Source: Anabaena cylindrica PCC 7122
GTDB lineage: Bacteria; Cyanobacteriota; Cyanobacteriia; Cyanobacteriales; Nostocaceae
Assembly: GCF_000317695.1 (NCBI RefSeq)
Contig: NC_020157.1
Location: 113,683 to 177,682, forward strand
Reading direction: 5' to 3'
DNA length: 64,000 nucleotides
Position numbers and translations under genes: made by a program
The notes under the pieces: model-generated
What the model was told of the DNA's origin: nothing
Database searches by the model: none
Seen by the model: only the letters and a program-made list of their open reading frames with translations
Shown: in pieces, positions 27,651 to 37,597 of the stretch
How positions within the stretch are numbered: position 1 is the stretch's first letter
Layout of the letters: every line of letters begins with the position of its first letter

Positions 27651-28037
27651 GGGTTTTTAGTTTTAGGGAACAGGGAACAGAGGATAAATTGATGTGTAAT
27701 TCGTAAGCATTCAGAAATCAGCTATCAGCAGTCAGCTTTTTAAAGCCTGCACCAAAAATGCGTATTTGATAATGGACTGATTTATCAAATATTCTGACTC
27801 CTGAATTATTACTGTAATTCATTTTAGAATTGCTAATCATAGAAAAATTAGAGACTGGTATTTGTGGTGTTTAAGCTGTATACTTATTGCTGGAAACTCA
27901 ATACATTCAGTTAATAACTTATTATTCTCTTCTCTCTGTGTTCTCTGTGCCTCTGTGGTTCGTTTTAAAAAAGAGTTTCTAGCCAAACTAAATATTTATT
28001 ATTGACTCATAGCTGAATACTATCGAATTTCAATTAT
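27651..28037. repeat. Intergenic region with heptad repeat
   Basis: 387 bp without a gene. It contains a heptad run CTCTGTGTTCTCTGTGCCTC with flanks at 27928-27963. The remainder is AT-rich with no clear promoter. Confidence 0.5.
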
Positions 28038-28820
28038 TCAATTCTTACCTAAATTCAAATCCGTGATTTCGATAATTTCTAAACCTGACCTGCGAACCGA
28101 ATAAATTTTTTGAGCAATTTCTGTTGTTTCAGGAGGTTTTTGAGGACTTTGTATAGCTTGAACCGTCACAGTTTTATTAAAAGCTATTCCATTACCAGCA
28201 TTATCATCCTTACTAAAAGTCACCAGAGTAGCAATCACATCTATCTGCCATTTTCCTTGACCTATCTTGCGTGGTTCACTAACATATCTGGGAACTAAAG
28301 AACTTTGTAAACCACCTTGAAAAACACTGGGTGGTGTAAGTTCCGCTAATTTTTTCAAAAAACTAGATCGAAAATCTTGTTCTTCACTTAATGCAAAAGC
28401 AGCTTCCCAAGCTTTTGTAGTAACTCGTGCAGTTCCTTTGTTAACTTTTATAGTAGTACCATTATCTTGTTGAGTGATTATTTCTCCATTTTTATTTAAT
28501 CTTATTAGTCCATCCCAATTGAATATTTTCACTAGAGTATCAACCACAAACTTTTTAATCACTTCTGCTGAACGGTCATCAGGTTCTAGTGCTTTAACAT
28601 TGATTGTATTTCCATCAGCAATCTGGACTAAAGATGGTGGCTTTTTACGAGCTAAAGTTGATGTTGCACCATAATTAAAAAGTTGTAATAGAAAAGATAA
28701 AGAACTAAAAATTAGAGACATTACAGCAACAATAGCAATGGGATTAGATACCGATTGCCCAGAACTTAAAAACTGTAATGCTTCCCTTTTAGGAATTTTA
28801 GATTTCGTGTGATTGAGCAT
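28038..28820 (-). CDS. VirB8/TraE-like inner membrane protein
   Basis: 260 residues: short cytoplasmic N-terminus, one membrane segment (PIAIVAVMSLIFSSLSFLLQL, about 27-47), then a compact periplasmic domain with helix VIKKFVVDTLVKIFNW and strands KWQIDVIATLVTFSK and NKTVTVQAIQ, fitting a VirB8/TraE NTF2-like fold. Located between VirB10- and VirB6-like genes. Homology is inferred from topology and context. Confidence 0.65.
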   Translation of the reverse strand: MLNHTKSKIPKREALQFLSSGQSVSNPIAIVAVMSLIFSSLSFLLQLFNYGATSTLARKKPPSLVQIADGNTINVKALEPDDRSAEVIKKFVVDTLVKIFNWDGLIRLNKNGEIITQQDNGTTIKVNKGTARVTTKAWEAAFALSEEQDFRSSFLKKLAELTPPSVFQGGLQSSLVPRYVSEPRKIGQGKWQIDVIATLVTFSKDDNAGNGIAFNKTVTVQAIQSPQKPPETTEIAQKIYSVRRSGLEIIEITDLNLGKN

Positions 28821-28859
28821 AATTTTTCAAAATTGATAAACTTCTTATTGATAAAGTTA

Positions 28860-30002
28860 TTATTTGCGAATCATTGTTGTTATTCGTGACACACTGGCAG
28901 AAAGAGCAATATTACCTGCTGAGATAGCACCACTAGCTAACCATTGAGCGCCATTATTAAGCTGAGTTAGCACTGCTAGACCACCTCCAGCAGCAATTCC
29001 TGTAGCTAAAAATGGGGCAACTAAACCAATAAATGCCAGAAAAATCATCGGTTGACTAGCTTTTGCTGTAGCAATTAACTGTCCAGCTAAACCTAAAATA
29101 ATGTTGAAAGAAAGTTTAGCAAGACCAACAGTAAAAAACCCTGTTAACCAACCAAAAATTGCTTTATTACCAATAGGCATTAAAGAACCTCCAACTGCTA
29201 AAGGAGCTATTAATGCAGTGAGAAGTAATGCTAGTTCCAATCCCCATTGGTAAGCATTATTTAGTGCTAATAATAAACTGGTAATAAAAGTGGTAACAAC
29301 AGCACCAATTGCAGCACTAGATGCAGCAGTAAATTTATTGGCAATACTACCCACTAAACCATCACCTTCAGCTTCAGAAACTGCTTGATTAATTTTGCCC
29401 AAACCTTGAGTTACCCAACTGTCTGCTGCTCCTAAATAGCTACCACCTTCTGCATCTTTAAAAATGTCAGGAAATTTAGCTTCTAAATCTGCTCTTGCTT
29501 GTTGGAGACATTGTATTGCTTCTTCATTTGATAATTGAGAAGAACGACATTCTTGAATCGCATTACCTACGGCTGTTTCTAATGCTGCTTGTCCTAGTGC
29601 TTGTTGGTAAGCGGATCTCAAATCAGCGTCTGCTGCGGTGTACTCTAATATATAGTTATTGACACTGTTAATATATTCCCTTAATGCCAAAGTGCTATTC
29701 GCTAGTAGAGAACCATTATTAGCAAGAAGAACAGTGACAATTAAAGGCCAAATTAATTCACTGAATGCCCTTTGTTCTTCGTCATTAATCATTTGCTTAC
29801 CCCATTGCACCATGAATAATGCGAGGGTAGCAACTGCAAATAATACTCCAACTTTGCATAGAGAAGCATATAATCCACCTGTAAGAGTTTGTTGCCATAG
29901 TTCATTAAAACCTTCTGCTACCAAGCTGGCACCAGCAGAGGCATTTTCAATTAAATCCCCTGCACCGAAGTTATTAGCTGCTAGTATTGTTCGACCTAAC
30001 AT
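28860..30002 (-). CDS. VirB6/TrbL-like polytopic membrane protein
   Basis: 380 residues with at least five membrane segments, for example LCKVGVLFAVATLALFMVQW, AAIGAVVTTFITSLLLAL, LALLLTALIAPLAVGGSLM and PMIFLAFIGLVAPFLATGI. A hydrophilic loop with two Cys (ECRSSQ, QCLQQ) lies between the first and second groups. The pattern matches VirB6/TrbL channel components. It lies between VirB8- and VirB5-like genes. Confidence 0.75.
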   Translation of the reverse strand: MLGRTILAANNFGAGDLIENASAGASLVAEGFNELWQQTLTGGLYASLCKVGVLFAVATLALFMVQWGKQMINDEEQRAFSELIWPLIVTVLLANNGSLLANSTLALREYINSVNNYILEYTAADADLRSAYQQALGQAALETAVGNAIQECRSSQLSNEEAIQCLQQARADLEAKFPDIFKDAEGGSYLGAADSWVTQGLGKINQAVSEAEGDGLVGSIANKFTAASSAAIGAVVTTFITSLLLALNNAYQWGLELALLLTALIAPLAVGGSLMPIGNKAIFGWLTGFFTVGLAKLSFNIILGLAGQLIATAKASQPMIFLAFIGLVAPFLATGIAAGGGLAVLTQLNNGAQWLASGAISAGNIALSASVSRITTMIRK

Positions 30003-30096
30003 AGCGTTATTCCTGGTAGGATAGAAGTGAAAAAAGAGTTGATTAACTCCTTGTTTAAGAATGTGATTAGTGTTAAAATTTTAGGGGCAATATATC

Positions 30097-30855
30097 TTAT
30101 TTCTTGACATAAGCAGGGTCTAATCTACTCCAACCAGTTAACTCTAAATATTGACTGGTCATACCAGTAGTTAAAACTCTTCTGGCACGATTTTGTTCTG
30201 ATTGACTTTCAGCAATTTGATTGAGCATGAGGTTGGTTTGTTGGGCATCATGTCTTGCTTGTAAACCATCAGTACGTACCTGTCCTAACATGGAGACAAT
30301 TTGAGCATTTTGAGCAGCGATCGCTTTGAGAACATTTTGTGAAGCATCCATATTTTGAGCATCTTCAGCTAACTGCTGTGCTTCAGTAACAGTTTTGTTG
30401 GTAGCATCAATTTCCGATTGAGTACGCTGTTGTCCTGCTTTCCCTAAAACACTAGCTACCGCAGCGCGAGTGCTATCTCTTTCAAGTTGTTTTCCAGCTT
30501 CCACCGCACCAATAACACTGCTACTTTCTGCTGCTATTCCTCCTTTGTCTCGCAATTTATCAGCTAATATTTCACTAGCTGCTGTAGGGTCAGGTATTCC
30601 CATATTTCCTGTAGATTCTTCAATTGCTGCTTGAGCATCTTTTTGAAGATTCTCCCAACTTTCATCTACTTCTTTTTTTAGTTGACTTGCTACTTCGTTG
30701 AAATAGCCGTTTATGTATCCAAACGTTTGATTAAAGAAGTTTTCAATTTGTCCTCCTAAGTCAATTGCTAAAGCATCCTTTGGTAAAACTATTACTGCTA
30801 AAACGCAACTTGATAAAATAGCAGTTGATATTACCTTTTTCTTGCTACTTTTCAT
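30097..30855 (-). CDS. VirB5/TrbJ-like secreted helical protein
   Basis: Signal peptide (VISTAILSSCVLAVIVLP, cleavage near ALA-ID), then a long helical protein with the segment LKAIAAQNAQIVSMLGQVRT followed by helical heptads, typical of VirB5/TrbJ pilus-tip or assembly proteins. 252 aa. It follows the VirB6-like gene by about 95 bp. Confidence 0.7.
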   Translation of the reverse strand: MKSSKKKVISTAILSSCVLAVIVLPKDALAIDLGGQIENFFNQTFGYINGYFNEVASQLKKEVDESWENLQKDAQAAIEESTGNMGIPDPTAASEILADKLRDKGGIAAESSSVIGAVEAGKQLERDSTRAAVASVLGKAGQQRTQSEIDATNKTVTEAQQLAEDAQNMDASQNVLKAIAAQNAQIVSMLGQVRTDGLQARHDAQQTNLMLNQIAESQSEQNRARRVLTTGMTSQYLELTGWSRLDPAYVKK

Positions 30856-31372
30856 GAATATTTCCTGTTTAATGGTTAAAGACTAGATAAATTTAGAAAA
30901 TTGGATAACAACAAATAAGTTTGATATAGGACTCCTATTTACTTTTCCTCACACATTTGGGAGCATCCCAATTTTGCGAAAATGTAGAATAAGTACCTGA
31001 AAACTCTCTTCTTTCTTCCTACCTTCGTGTCCTTCGCTCCTATGCCTTCGGCACGCTTCGCGAACGTGGTTTATTCATTTCATGTCTCGACCTCACGCAA
31101 AAAATAAATTTACACATTTGGGATGCTCCCAGACATTTTGGTATCTTATGTCCACCTGACTTGAAAATAGATTTTCATCCCTCCTGGTGTACGCAGTTCA
31201 TGATGGCTACTTAGATAGAACCTGTTTCCTTTAGAGAACTCCACAAAAAAGATGAACTGCTTGCAGCAGTGCTTCGCTATCTAATTTCACTCCTATCAAA
31301 ACAACTTTTCCTCCACCTGCTCCCTGCTTCCCTGCACTAAAAAAGATGGGATATTTTTTATTCATATTTCCT
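30856..31372. repeat. 517-bp intergenic region rich in dispersed repeats
   Basis: Contains ACACATTTGGGAGCATCCCA at 30951-30970, a GC-rich palindromic repeat with a CTTCGTGTCC heptad run (31010-31075), and 31 bp at 31100-31130 ending TTTGGGATGCTCCC. The last is an exact inverted copy of 55888-55918. No coding evidence. Likely decayed miniature mobile sequences. Confidence 0.55.
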
Positions 31373-34252
31373 TTATGCCACTATTTTCAATGGTTTATCA
31401 GACTTAATTTCTGAAACATGAATTTGTTTTGATTTCAGTTTCACCTGTTCTAAAATTGCATTAGCCTCCTCTGTAAGTTCTTCACCTCTCATCATCTTGA
31501 TATATGTTTCTGAAAACCTGACTATTCCAGTAATAGGATCATCTTTATATTTCCTGAGATATAATGTTCTGAGTTCCTGTTCTTGAGGATTATTTGCAAC
31601 AGCAGCTAAAAGACAATAAGCAGGGTAATAACGACAAAAAGTAAATTTACCATTATCATCTAATAGCCATTGTGAATAAATACTTTCCTTCTTGGGAAAG
31701 AATGATTCTGTACTATTGCGCGAAATAATCTCTCTCGGATATTGAAAATACTTGATAAACGACTCAATATTACTACTTTGAATTCTACCAATAAGCCGAG
31801 TTGTCAAATTTGCGAAAATCTTAGCTGCTGATTTACTGTGGTAAATAGTATCTGGTTCTTGTGCTGATAAAATTACACGAATTCCAGCTTTAGCACCATT
31901 AGCACATAATCTACCAATTAGTTCTGCAATTGCTTCAAATTGAAACAATATTGGTGCTTCATCTAAAAAGAAAATAGAAGCCTTAGAACTCAAAGCGCGA
32001 CGCAAAGCCGCAGCATAAGCACTTAATGATAAAATCGCTGCATCTGCTTCAGAAGAAAGAGAACGCAATGCAAATACTAACAATTTAGCATCAGTACGAA
32101 AACTGGAAGGTTGGCTAATAGATTGACCAACTCTACTATTAAGCCAAAATTTTAATCGTAGCCTAATTTGGTCTAGTGCTTTTAATTGCTCCTCACTATT
32201 ACTAGCAATTGAGTCTAGTTTAATATAACCAGGAGAGCAATAGTTATAAAAGTCATTGAGTGTAGGTGTATCATTCCATTCTTCTGTTCCTAAACCTTTT
32301 TCTAATGCCAGTTTATAGCGTAACTTGATGTCATCATCAGCAAAGAAAGTTTCAATTGCTAAGGTGATGATACTTTCAATATTACTCACCATTGTGGCAT
32401 CAACACCAACAGAATTAGTGCCTATCACCATTGTAATGATTGTGGATTTAAGGAAATCCTTAAAATCTGTTAATCGCTCTTTTCTTAACTCTGCTTCTAA
32501 ACCTCTTAAATCTGGTAATTCAAACAGGTTATTTGTTTCACGACTAATATCAAAATATGCCCCTTCTTCCCCCATAAAATTAGTATAATCAGTAAAAGTG
32601 CTACTACCATCAGGCTTGGGATAATCAAGGGCAACAACGGGAATATCTTGAGCTAAAGCCGGGGTAAGTAAACCAGCCACCAAAACTGATTTACCTGCAC
32701 GAGTTGTCCCAAATACTGCTAAGTTTTTGTGGTGGTTGTATAAATCTAAATGAATAGGAGTACCACCTTCATCAGCAATTAATTCAAACCCGGTTTTATC
32801 CCCAGTTGCAGTTTTTATTACTGGCATTAGTCCGGGGACTTCATTGGTAAAATAAGGCAATCTGCGATTAAACGGTTTAGTCAGCAAGTTTTGCCAAACA
32901 ATTGGTAAACATTGTAACCATACTTTCCAGGCATATTCCATTTCGCGTACCACAACCGCTGGACGCAGAAAGCAGCTAGAAACATAACGACAAGCTTCAT
33001 CTAGTTTTTGGCGTGAAGGACGGTGTACTAGAAAGACTACTGCGGTATTAATTGGTACTGCGCCTTTATAGATGGTTTCTTGTGCGGCGATCGCTTCTTC
33101 CATGTTCAAATTGGCTTTTACATCCACGCTGTTTTTTTCCGCAGATATGGCAGAGGAAACGATAGATTGTTTAGTTAGACGTTGCAGTGCGGTTTTAGCT
33201 AACCCCTCATTAGCTCTCGTCAGTTGACAAATGATTTCTGTATCAGAAACCTTATCTCTAGCAATTAGTTCCCACAAATAGCGTAATTGTGCATATTCAT
33301 CCACCCAACCAATTGGTTTTTCTGTGAATGTTAATGCTCCAATGTAACGATTTTGCAAGTTTACCCAAGCTCTATCGAAGAAAGGAACTGATGCTTCTCG
33401 TTCTAAAATTAAATGACGAATGTGAAAGTCGCTATTTTGTTCTTCCCGCAGTCCATCATCATCTAAGGTTAGTAAATGCGGAATATTTGGAGGTTTGCTA
33501 GTGTTAAATTGATTCCAAATTACTCCCCACAATTCCTGAGAACCCAATGGTTTGATATTCAAACCCATTTTATTATTTAGGGTTTGTTCCCAAAGTTGAT
33601 AGCCTGATGTAAAGCTATTTTTAATAATTGATTCAATGCGTTGATGTCGTACTTCGTGAATTTGTCCAGTAAATTTATGCCAACTTTCTCTAGCTTGGAA
33701 AATTAATTTCTCTACCAAGTCTGCTGTTTTACCAGCTTCAGAAATAGCAACAGTGTAGGTACAGTAAATTCGCAAAAATTTGTTTTTGCGACTGCCTTGA
33801 TTTGTTAAATCTCTAATTCGCAATCGTTCTGACCGAATTAACAGCATCAATTCATTACTGCGACAATTTTCTTCTAATGCTTTTAGTTCCTGTTGACGGT
33901 TATGGTCATCGGTAAACGAACCCAGATGAAAGGTTAAAGTTTCACCATAGGGTATTTCTTTAAGTCCGGCTTCTATACCTGTAAAAATTGGTAAAATTTG
34001 ACTATCTGGAAGTGAAGAATGGATACCTTGACAGTCAAAGCAGAATTTAATTTGGATATCATCTTTTCGCTTGAGGATAATTGCACCAACATCTTTTCTG
34101 CCAGCTATAGAAATACTGGAGATCGCCGCAATATGGGTTAAGTCTTCAAAAGGAGTAAGGCGTTTAGCAACAGAAATCTCTTGAGGAGAGATATTTTGTC
34201 TACCTACCTTATCTTTGGGTATTTTTTCTTTAGCAGAAGAACTTGATATCAT
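31373..34252 (-). CDS. VirB4/TraC-like type IV secretion ATPase
   Basis: Principal energy component of the transfer channel, 959 aa. The N-terminal half is the VirB4-specific domain. The C-terminal ATPase has Walker A GTTRAGKSVL (near residue 512), VVALDYPKPDGSS, Walker B SIFFLDEAPIL (near 762), and SAQEPDTIYHS. It is upstream of the VirB5-like gene with a long repeat-bearing gap, so may be a separate transcript with the VirB3-like gene. Confidence 0.92.
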   Translation of the reverse strand: MISSSSAKEKIPKDKVGRQNISPQEISVAKRLTPFEDLTHIAAISSISIAGRKDVGAIILKRKDDIQIKFCFDCQGIHSSLPDSQILPIFTGIEAGLKEIPYGETLTFHLGSFTDDHNRQQELKALEENCRSNELMLLIRSERLRIRDLTNQGSRKNKFLRIYCTYTVAISEAGKTADLVEKLIFQARESWHKFTGQIHEVRHQRIESIIKNSFTSGYQLWEQTLNNKMGLNIKPLGSQELWGVIWNQFNTSKPPNIPHLLTLDDDGLREEQNSDFHIRHLILEREASVPFFDRAWVNLQNRYIGALTFTEKPIGWVDEYAQLRYLWELIARDKVSDTEIICQLTRANEGLAKTALQRLTKQSIVSSAISAEKNSVDVKANLNMEEAIAAQETIYKGAVPINTAVVFLVHRPSRQKLDEACRYVSSCFLRPAVVVREMEYAWKVWLQCLPIVWQNLLTKPFNRRLPYFTNEVPGLMPVIKTATGDKTGFELIADEGGTPIHLDLYNHHKNLAVFGTTRAGKSVLVAGLLTPALAQDIPVVALDYPKPDGSSTFTDYTNFMGEEGAYFDISRETNNLFELPDLRGLEAELRKERLTDFKDFLKSTIITMVIGTNSVGVDATMVSNIESIITLAIETFFADDDIKLRYKLALEKGLGTEEWNDTPTLNDFYNYCSPGYIKLDSIASNSEEQLKALDQIRLRLKFWLNSRVGQSISQPSSFRTDAKLLVFALRSLSSEADAAILSLSAYAAALRRALSSKASIFFLDEAPILFQFEAIAELIGRLCANGAKAGIRVILSAQEPDTIYHSKSAAKIFANLTTRLIGRIQSSNIESFIKYFQYPREIISRNSTESFFPKKESIYSQWLLDDNGKFTFCRYYPAYCLLAAVANNPQEQELRTLYLRKYKDDPITGIVRFSETYIKMMRGEELTEEANAILEQVKLKSKQIHVSEIKSDKPLKIVA

Positions 34253-34332
34253 GATTTTTACTAAAGTATAGATACAAGCATCAAAATTAATTTAGTGCAT
34301 TTGTTTTTTTAGATTCACCAACACAGAAAACA

Positions 34333-34686
34333 CTATTTTAAAGTTGAAATTTGTCGTGATTTAGATATCTTTTTTTGAGTTGATGTTATTATTTTTGGTT
34401 CATGAATCAGAGAATAAAAACGTTTATATCCTCTGGTAACTCTGGGTACTGTGAGAAACTTTGATAACCAGGTTTTATTACTGGTAAGAGTCCACCAAGT
34501 TGCACATCCCCAAGCTGTAACTAACCCAGTCACTAACAAGGAAGTTTGAAAAGTTAGCTTACAGATCAAGTAAGTTATCAAAGCAATAGCTGTCCAAGGA
34601 AAAAATTGATCTGCTGGAAAAGGTCCAATTCTTGGTTGTTCCCCTAAAACCCGGTTAACTGTTCTAAATTCTTTGCGCTTCATCAT
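34333..34686 (-). CDS. VirB3/TraL-like small membrane protein
   Basis: 117 residues with two close membrane segments (WTAIALITYLICKLTF and LLVTGLVTAWGCATWWTL), a GPFPADQFFPW motif before them and a basic C-terminal tail. This layout beside VirB4 matches VirB3/TraL. Start at 34686 or the next Met (34683). Confidence 0.65.
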   Translation of the reverse strand: MMKRKEFRTVNRVLGEQPRIGPFPADQFFPWTAIALITYLICKLTFQTSLLVTGLVTAWGCATWWTLTSNKTWLSKFLTVPRVTRGYKRFYSLIHEPKIITSTQKKISKSRQISTLK

Positions 34687-34884
34687 CTCTGTTAGCTGAG
34701 GTTTTTACAGGTGCGAATTTGACCTAAACCGCTTTTATCAAACTGAGAAAAAAGCTGTGTAGTCGAAAATGTTTAACTTATCCAAGAGTGATATAAGTTG
34801 TTTAAAAACGAGCGCCCGTTACGAATATCCAGAAACCACTCTACTGAAAAATCAGAGAATTTAAGACCTGTTTTTTTGAGCTAA

Positions 34885-35490
34885 TTACACTGCATTACCA
34901 GTAATCAAACCTGTGAGAATATCACCTACTACAATAGTAACACTGATGATTAAAGGAGTTCTGGCTAAATTCTGCCAATCTTCATCATTTCTGGCAGCAT
35001 TAACAATTCTCACCAGTGAAATACCAAGATACAACAAAAACAATGCTCTCAGAACATTAAAAAATAGTGTAACAGCATCGGCAGGAATACCTGCAAAAGC
35101 TCCTGTCATCCATGTTTGTGCGCCATTAAAAAATTGGGCATTAGCTGATCTGGTGGTAATATCAAAGGTGAAAATCATACAGATAATCCCAACTAAAATG
35201 CCATAAATATTGATTCCCCAACGACGCTGCAATTTTTCAAATTTAGTCAGCAACTTATTTGCTAAATTTGGAACTGCGACGATGATGGCAGTCAGCAAAA
35301 TTAGAACAGCCATTAGCAGGTGATTAATGGATGTATTTGCTAAGACTAATGCTGTTGCTGCTGCTACTAATAGAAAAACTGAACTTTTTTTATCAACCGT
35401 GCGATTCTGAGAACCTGTTGGACAAACTTCAATTGTGTGTTGTTTGGGAATTTGGTAATTACTGCAATCAGGATGATTGTGTATTCTCAT
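34885..35490 (-). CDS. Candidate VirB2-like pilin with N-terminal extension
   Basis: 201 residues. A Cys-containing cytoplasmic N-terminus (40 residues), two membrane segments (LLVAAATALVLANTSI and LLMAVLILLTAIIVAV), then IYGILVGIICMIFTFDITTR ending SANA-QFF, which looks like a second signal peptide with an AxA site. After it the ~95-residue mature part has two further hydrophobic helices around VRIVNAARNDEDWQNLART, the usual VirB2/TrbC pilin design. Location next to VirB3/VirB4-like genes fits. The extension is unusual, and pilin identity is inferred. Confidence 0.5.
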   Translation of the reverse strand: MRIHNHPDCSNYQIPKQHTIEVCPTGSQNRTVDKKSSVFLLVAAATALVLANTSINHLLMAVLILLTAIIVAVPNLANKLLTKFEKLQRRWGINIYGILVGIICMIFTFDITTRSANAQFFNGAQTWMTGAFAGIPADAVTLFFNVLRALFLLYLGISLVRIVNAARNDEDWQNLARTPLIISVTIVVGDILTGLITGNAV

Positions 35491-35743
35491 GTCTCAATAT
35501 TTTATAAATGCCTACGAATAAGCATCATTTTCTACTATCTTGTTTCTCCCAGTCAGCTATCAAATTTCGTAATTGCAGATATAAGATTGTGTTTTCTTTT
35601 TTCAACACTTATTTCTAAAACATTGGTATGAAACTTATGACAAAACCTATCAATTGATATAAGAAATTTAAGTATTAATTTTAACTTATTTCAGTATTTT
35701 TATTGATACGATGGGGTTTAAAACCGGACTTCGTCCCGCTACG

Positions 35744-36238
35744 CTAACGCCTTGAAAGGCGAAAAGTTTTTGGAGTGGGGTATAAATCCCCGTTAGAAAA
35801 ACGGCCTTCTGCCTCTGTAAATGCAGGATAGTCAGGATGATGCCAGTCTGAAAGTGAAAAATAAAGCCCAATGCGTAATCCAACAGAGCGCATAGCTACA
35901 ACAAATTCATCTACAATATCGTTTTTGTAAGGTGTAGATGCAATTGAAAAGTCTGATTCCTGGGTGTGGAACAGGGCAAAACCATCATGATGCTTGGCTG
36001 TTAATATGGCATATTTCATGCCTAGACTTTTCGCTAAATATGCCCATTCTTGAGGATTGTATGCCTGTGGATTAAAAGTATTAGCTGTGGAGTGATATTT
36101 CTCAACGGGAATATCTTGACAAAAAGGTAGGCTAAATACACCCCCAACTAATGGCCAAGACAACTCACATCCTTGTTGAGAACTATGTCCCCAATGAATA
36201 AACATCCCCAATCTAGCTGTATCAAACCAGTTATTCAT
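35744..36238 (-). pseudogene. GH29 alpha-L-fucosidase, N-terminal fragment
   Basis: Residues 1-143 (FDTARLGMFIHWGHSS, KYAILTAKHHDGFALFHTQE, LYFSLSDWHHPDYPAFTEAE) are the N-terminal third of a GH29 alpha-L-fucosidase, a family of roughly 450 residues. The homologous frame ends near GRF, then runs into SNGDLYPTPKTFRLSRR, encoded by a GC-rich palindromic repeat at 35725-35763. The catalytic nucleophile region is absent, so the product is probably inactive. Confidence 0.75.
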
Positions 36239-36479
36239 TTAATACCTTCAACATACTAGCACTACTGCAATGCCTATACATACCACAAATAAAAGTGACA
36301 ACGATGTGGCAAGTTATAGCAGGAGGCAGGAGGGAAAGCCTTATTATATCTAAGTTTCAAGGATTAATAATGTCCTAATTATCCTGGCTACAGCTATACT
36401 TATTATACTAACTTGATATAAATATTCTTGTTTCAAACTTCTAAAATAACCTATAAATAAAAGTTTTCAACCCAAAATC

Positions 36480-36524
36480 CAATTTGTGATCCAATGGGTC
36501 ACATTTGTTGATCCATAAATATTT
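36480..36524. repeat. Left copy of 45-bp inverted repeat
   Basis: Begins CAATTTGTGATCCAATGGGT and continues CACATTTGTTGATCCA. The copy at 48077-48121 is its reverse complement with about four mismatches. The core GTGATCC-AATG-GGTCAC is itself close to palindromic. The two copies read inward, as terminal inverted repeats do. Confidence 0.65.
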
Positions 36525-36604
36525 GAAGATAGTCTCCAGTTATTTTCACGATGTAGGCGTAGATATAGCGAATATTTCGACTTAATACCATACTGGTTAT
36601 TGCA

Positions 36605-36832
36605 TTGATACCAGTCGTGGCAGTAATAGAACCTATGCACGGTATGTTGAATATTACCAAAACAGGGAAAATTCAACCCGCTTATATTGCTATGCCTAAT
36701 CCTATGTATGGCAACTGGGAAACAGGAATGTATAACCCCAAGGCATTTAATAAACAAAGTGCTTTTGATCTGACACCAGCCCAAAGAAACCAACAACGTC
36801 GGGAATCTTTAACTCGCTGGTTGTTTCAGTAA
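36605..36832 (+). pseudogene. Possible gene remnant with Arg/Gln-rich C-terminus
   Basis: An open frame bounded upstream by TAG encodes a hydrophobic stretch (TILVIALIPVVAVIEPMHG), then MLNITKTGKIQPAYIAMPNP and a polar end. It could be an exported small protein or the tail of a lost gene. Start codon TTG and no ribosome site. Not recognised. Confidence 0.25.
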
Positions 36833-36869
36833 TTAATTATGCCCTTACTAAATTTTAGGGGAAAAGAGT

Positions 36870-36942
36870 GATCGCGCGGATTGCTGCGCCAGAGGCGATC
36901 GCATAACGACTTACGCCAAGCTGCGCTATCGGCACTAGCCAT
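36870..36942. repeat. GC-rich small dispersed repeats
   Basis: GATCGCGCGGATTGCTGCGC, GGCGATCGC and CGCTATCGGCACTAGCC units lie between the remnant and the first exported-protein gene. Confidence 0.5.
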
Positions 36943-36989
36943 TCCCAAAACCCCCCAAATTTTTGCTCCAAATTCTTATAGGAAACCCT

Positions 36990-37553
36990 ATGAAAACCAT
37001 TTTTAAAACCACAACATTAGTTATGACTACAGTGTTGTTATTGAGTTCCCAGAATCTAGTATTTAATACTCCGGCAATAGCACAAAGGAAATGTGGGAAT
37101 ACAGAACCAGTAGAGGCCAGCAAAACAACTAGGACAATTAAACTAAAACAATTTGGTATTAAAGTAAAAATCCCTGCTAATTTCCGAACAATACTTCGTA
37201 AAGATGGTTCTGTAATGATTTTAGATCCAGGTTCTTATGAAGCCATGAGATGTAGAGCGCCACATGGGATTTATTCATTTAGTATTAAAAGTTTACCCAA
37301 TCCTCAACAACTATCTTTACTGGAATTAGCTAAAATTTCTTATCCCAACATCACAGGGGAAACACCGAATATACATAACTACAGTTTCAATAATACACAG
37401 GCATTAATTATAGATGCTCAAGGTGGTTATGGTGCTTATGGAATTTTTAACGTTCCTGGTAAGGGTGTAATAGAAATGAGTGCCGGTTGTGATTGTGAAG
37501 TTGATAAAACATGCGTTATTGAATATTTACAAACAACTGAATTACTTAAATAA
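36990..37553 (+). CDS. Exported protein of unknown function (187 aa)
   Basis: The ATG at 36990, after AGGAAACCCT, begins a signal peptide (MKTIFKTTTLVMTTVLLLSS, cleavage near AIA-QR). The mature protein has a beta-rich core (RTIKLKQFGIKVKIPANF, KDGSVMILDPGSYEAM) and a Cys-rich C-terminus (CDCEVDKTC). The pattern resembles cyanobacterial periplasmic proteins without assigned family. First of four exported proteins in a row. Confidence 0.7.
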   Translation: MKTIFKTTTLVMTTVLLLSSQNLVFNTPAIAQRKCGNTEPVEASKTTRTIKLKQFGIKVKIPANFRTILRKDGSVMILDPGSYEAMRCRAPHGIYSFSIKSLPNPQQLSLLELAKISYPNITGETPNIHNYSFNNTQALIIDAQGGYGAYGIFNVPGKGVIEMSAGCDCEVDKTCVIEYLQTTELLK

Positions 37554-37597
37554 TCAAGATAAATTATTGATTTTATTATTATGATTGAGGAAAATCT

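Noticed and set aside
36467..36796. Minus-strand open frame of 109 codons across the left inverted repeat
   Set aside because: Cys/His-rich but starts and ends in repeat-like DNA with no homology or ribosome site.
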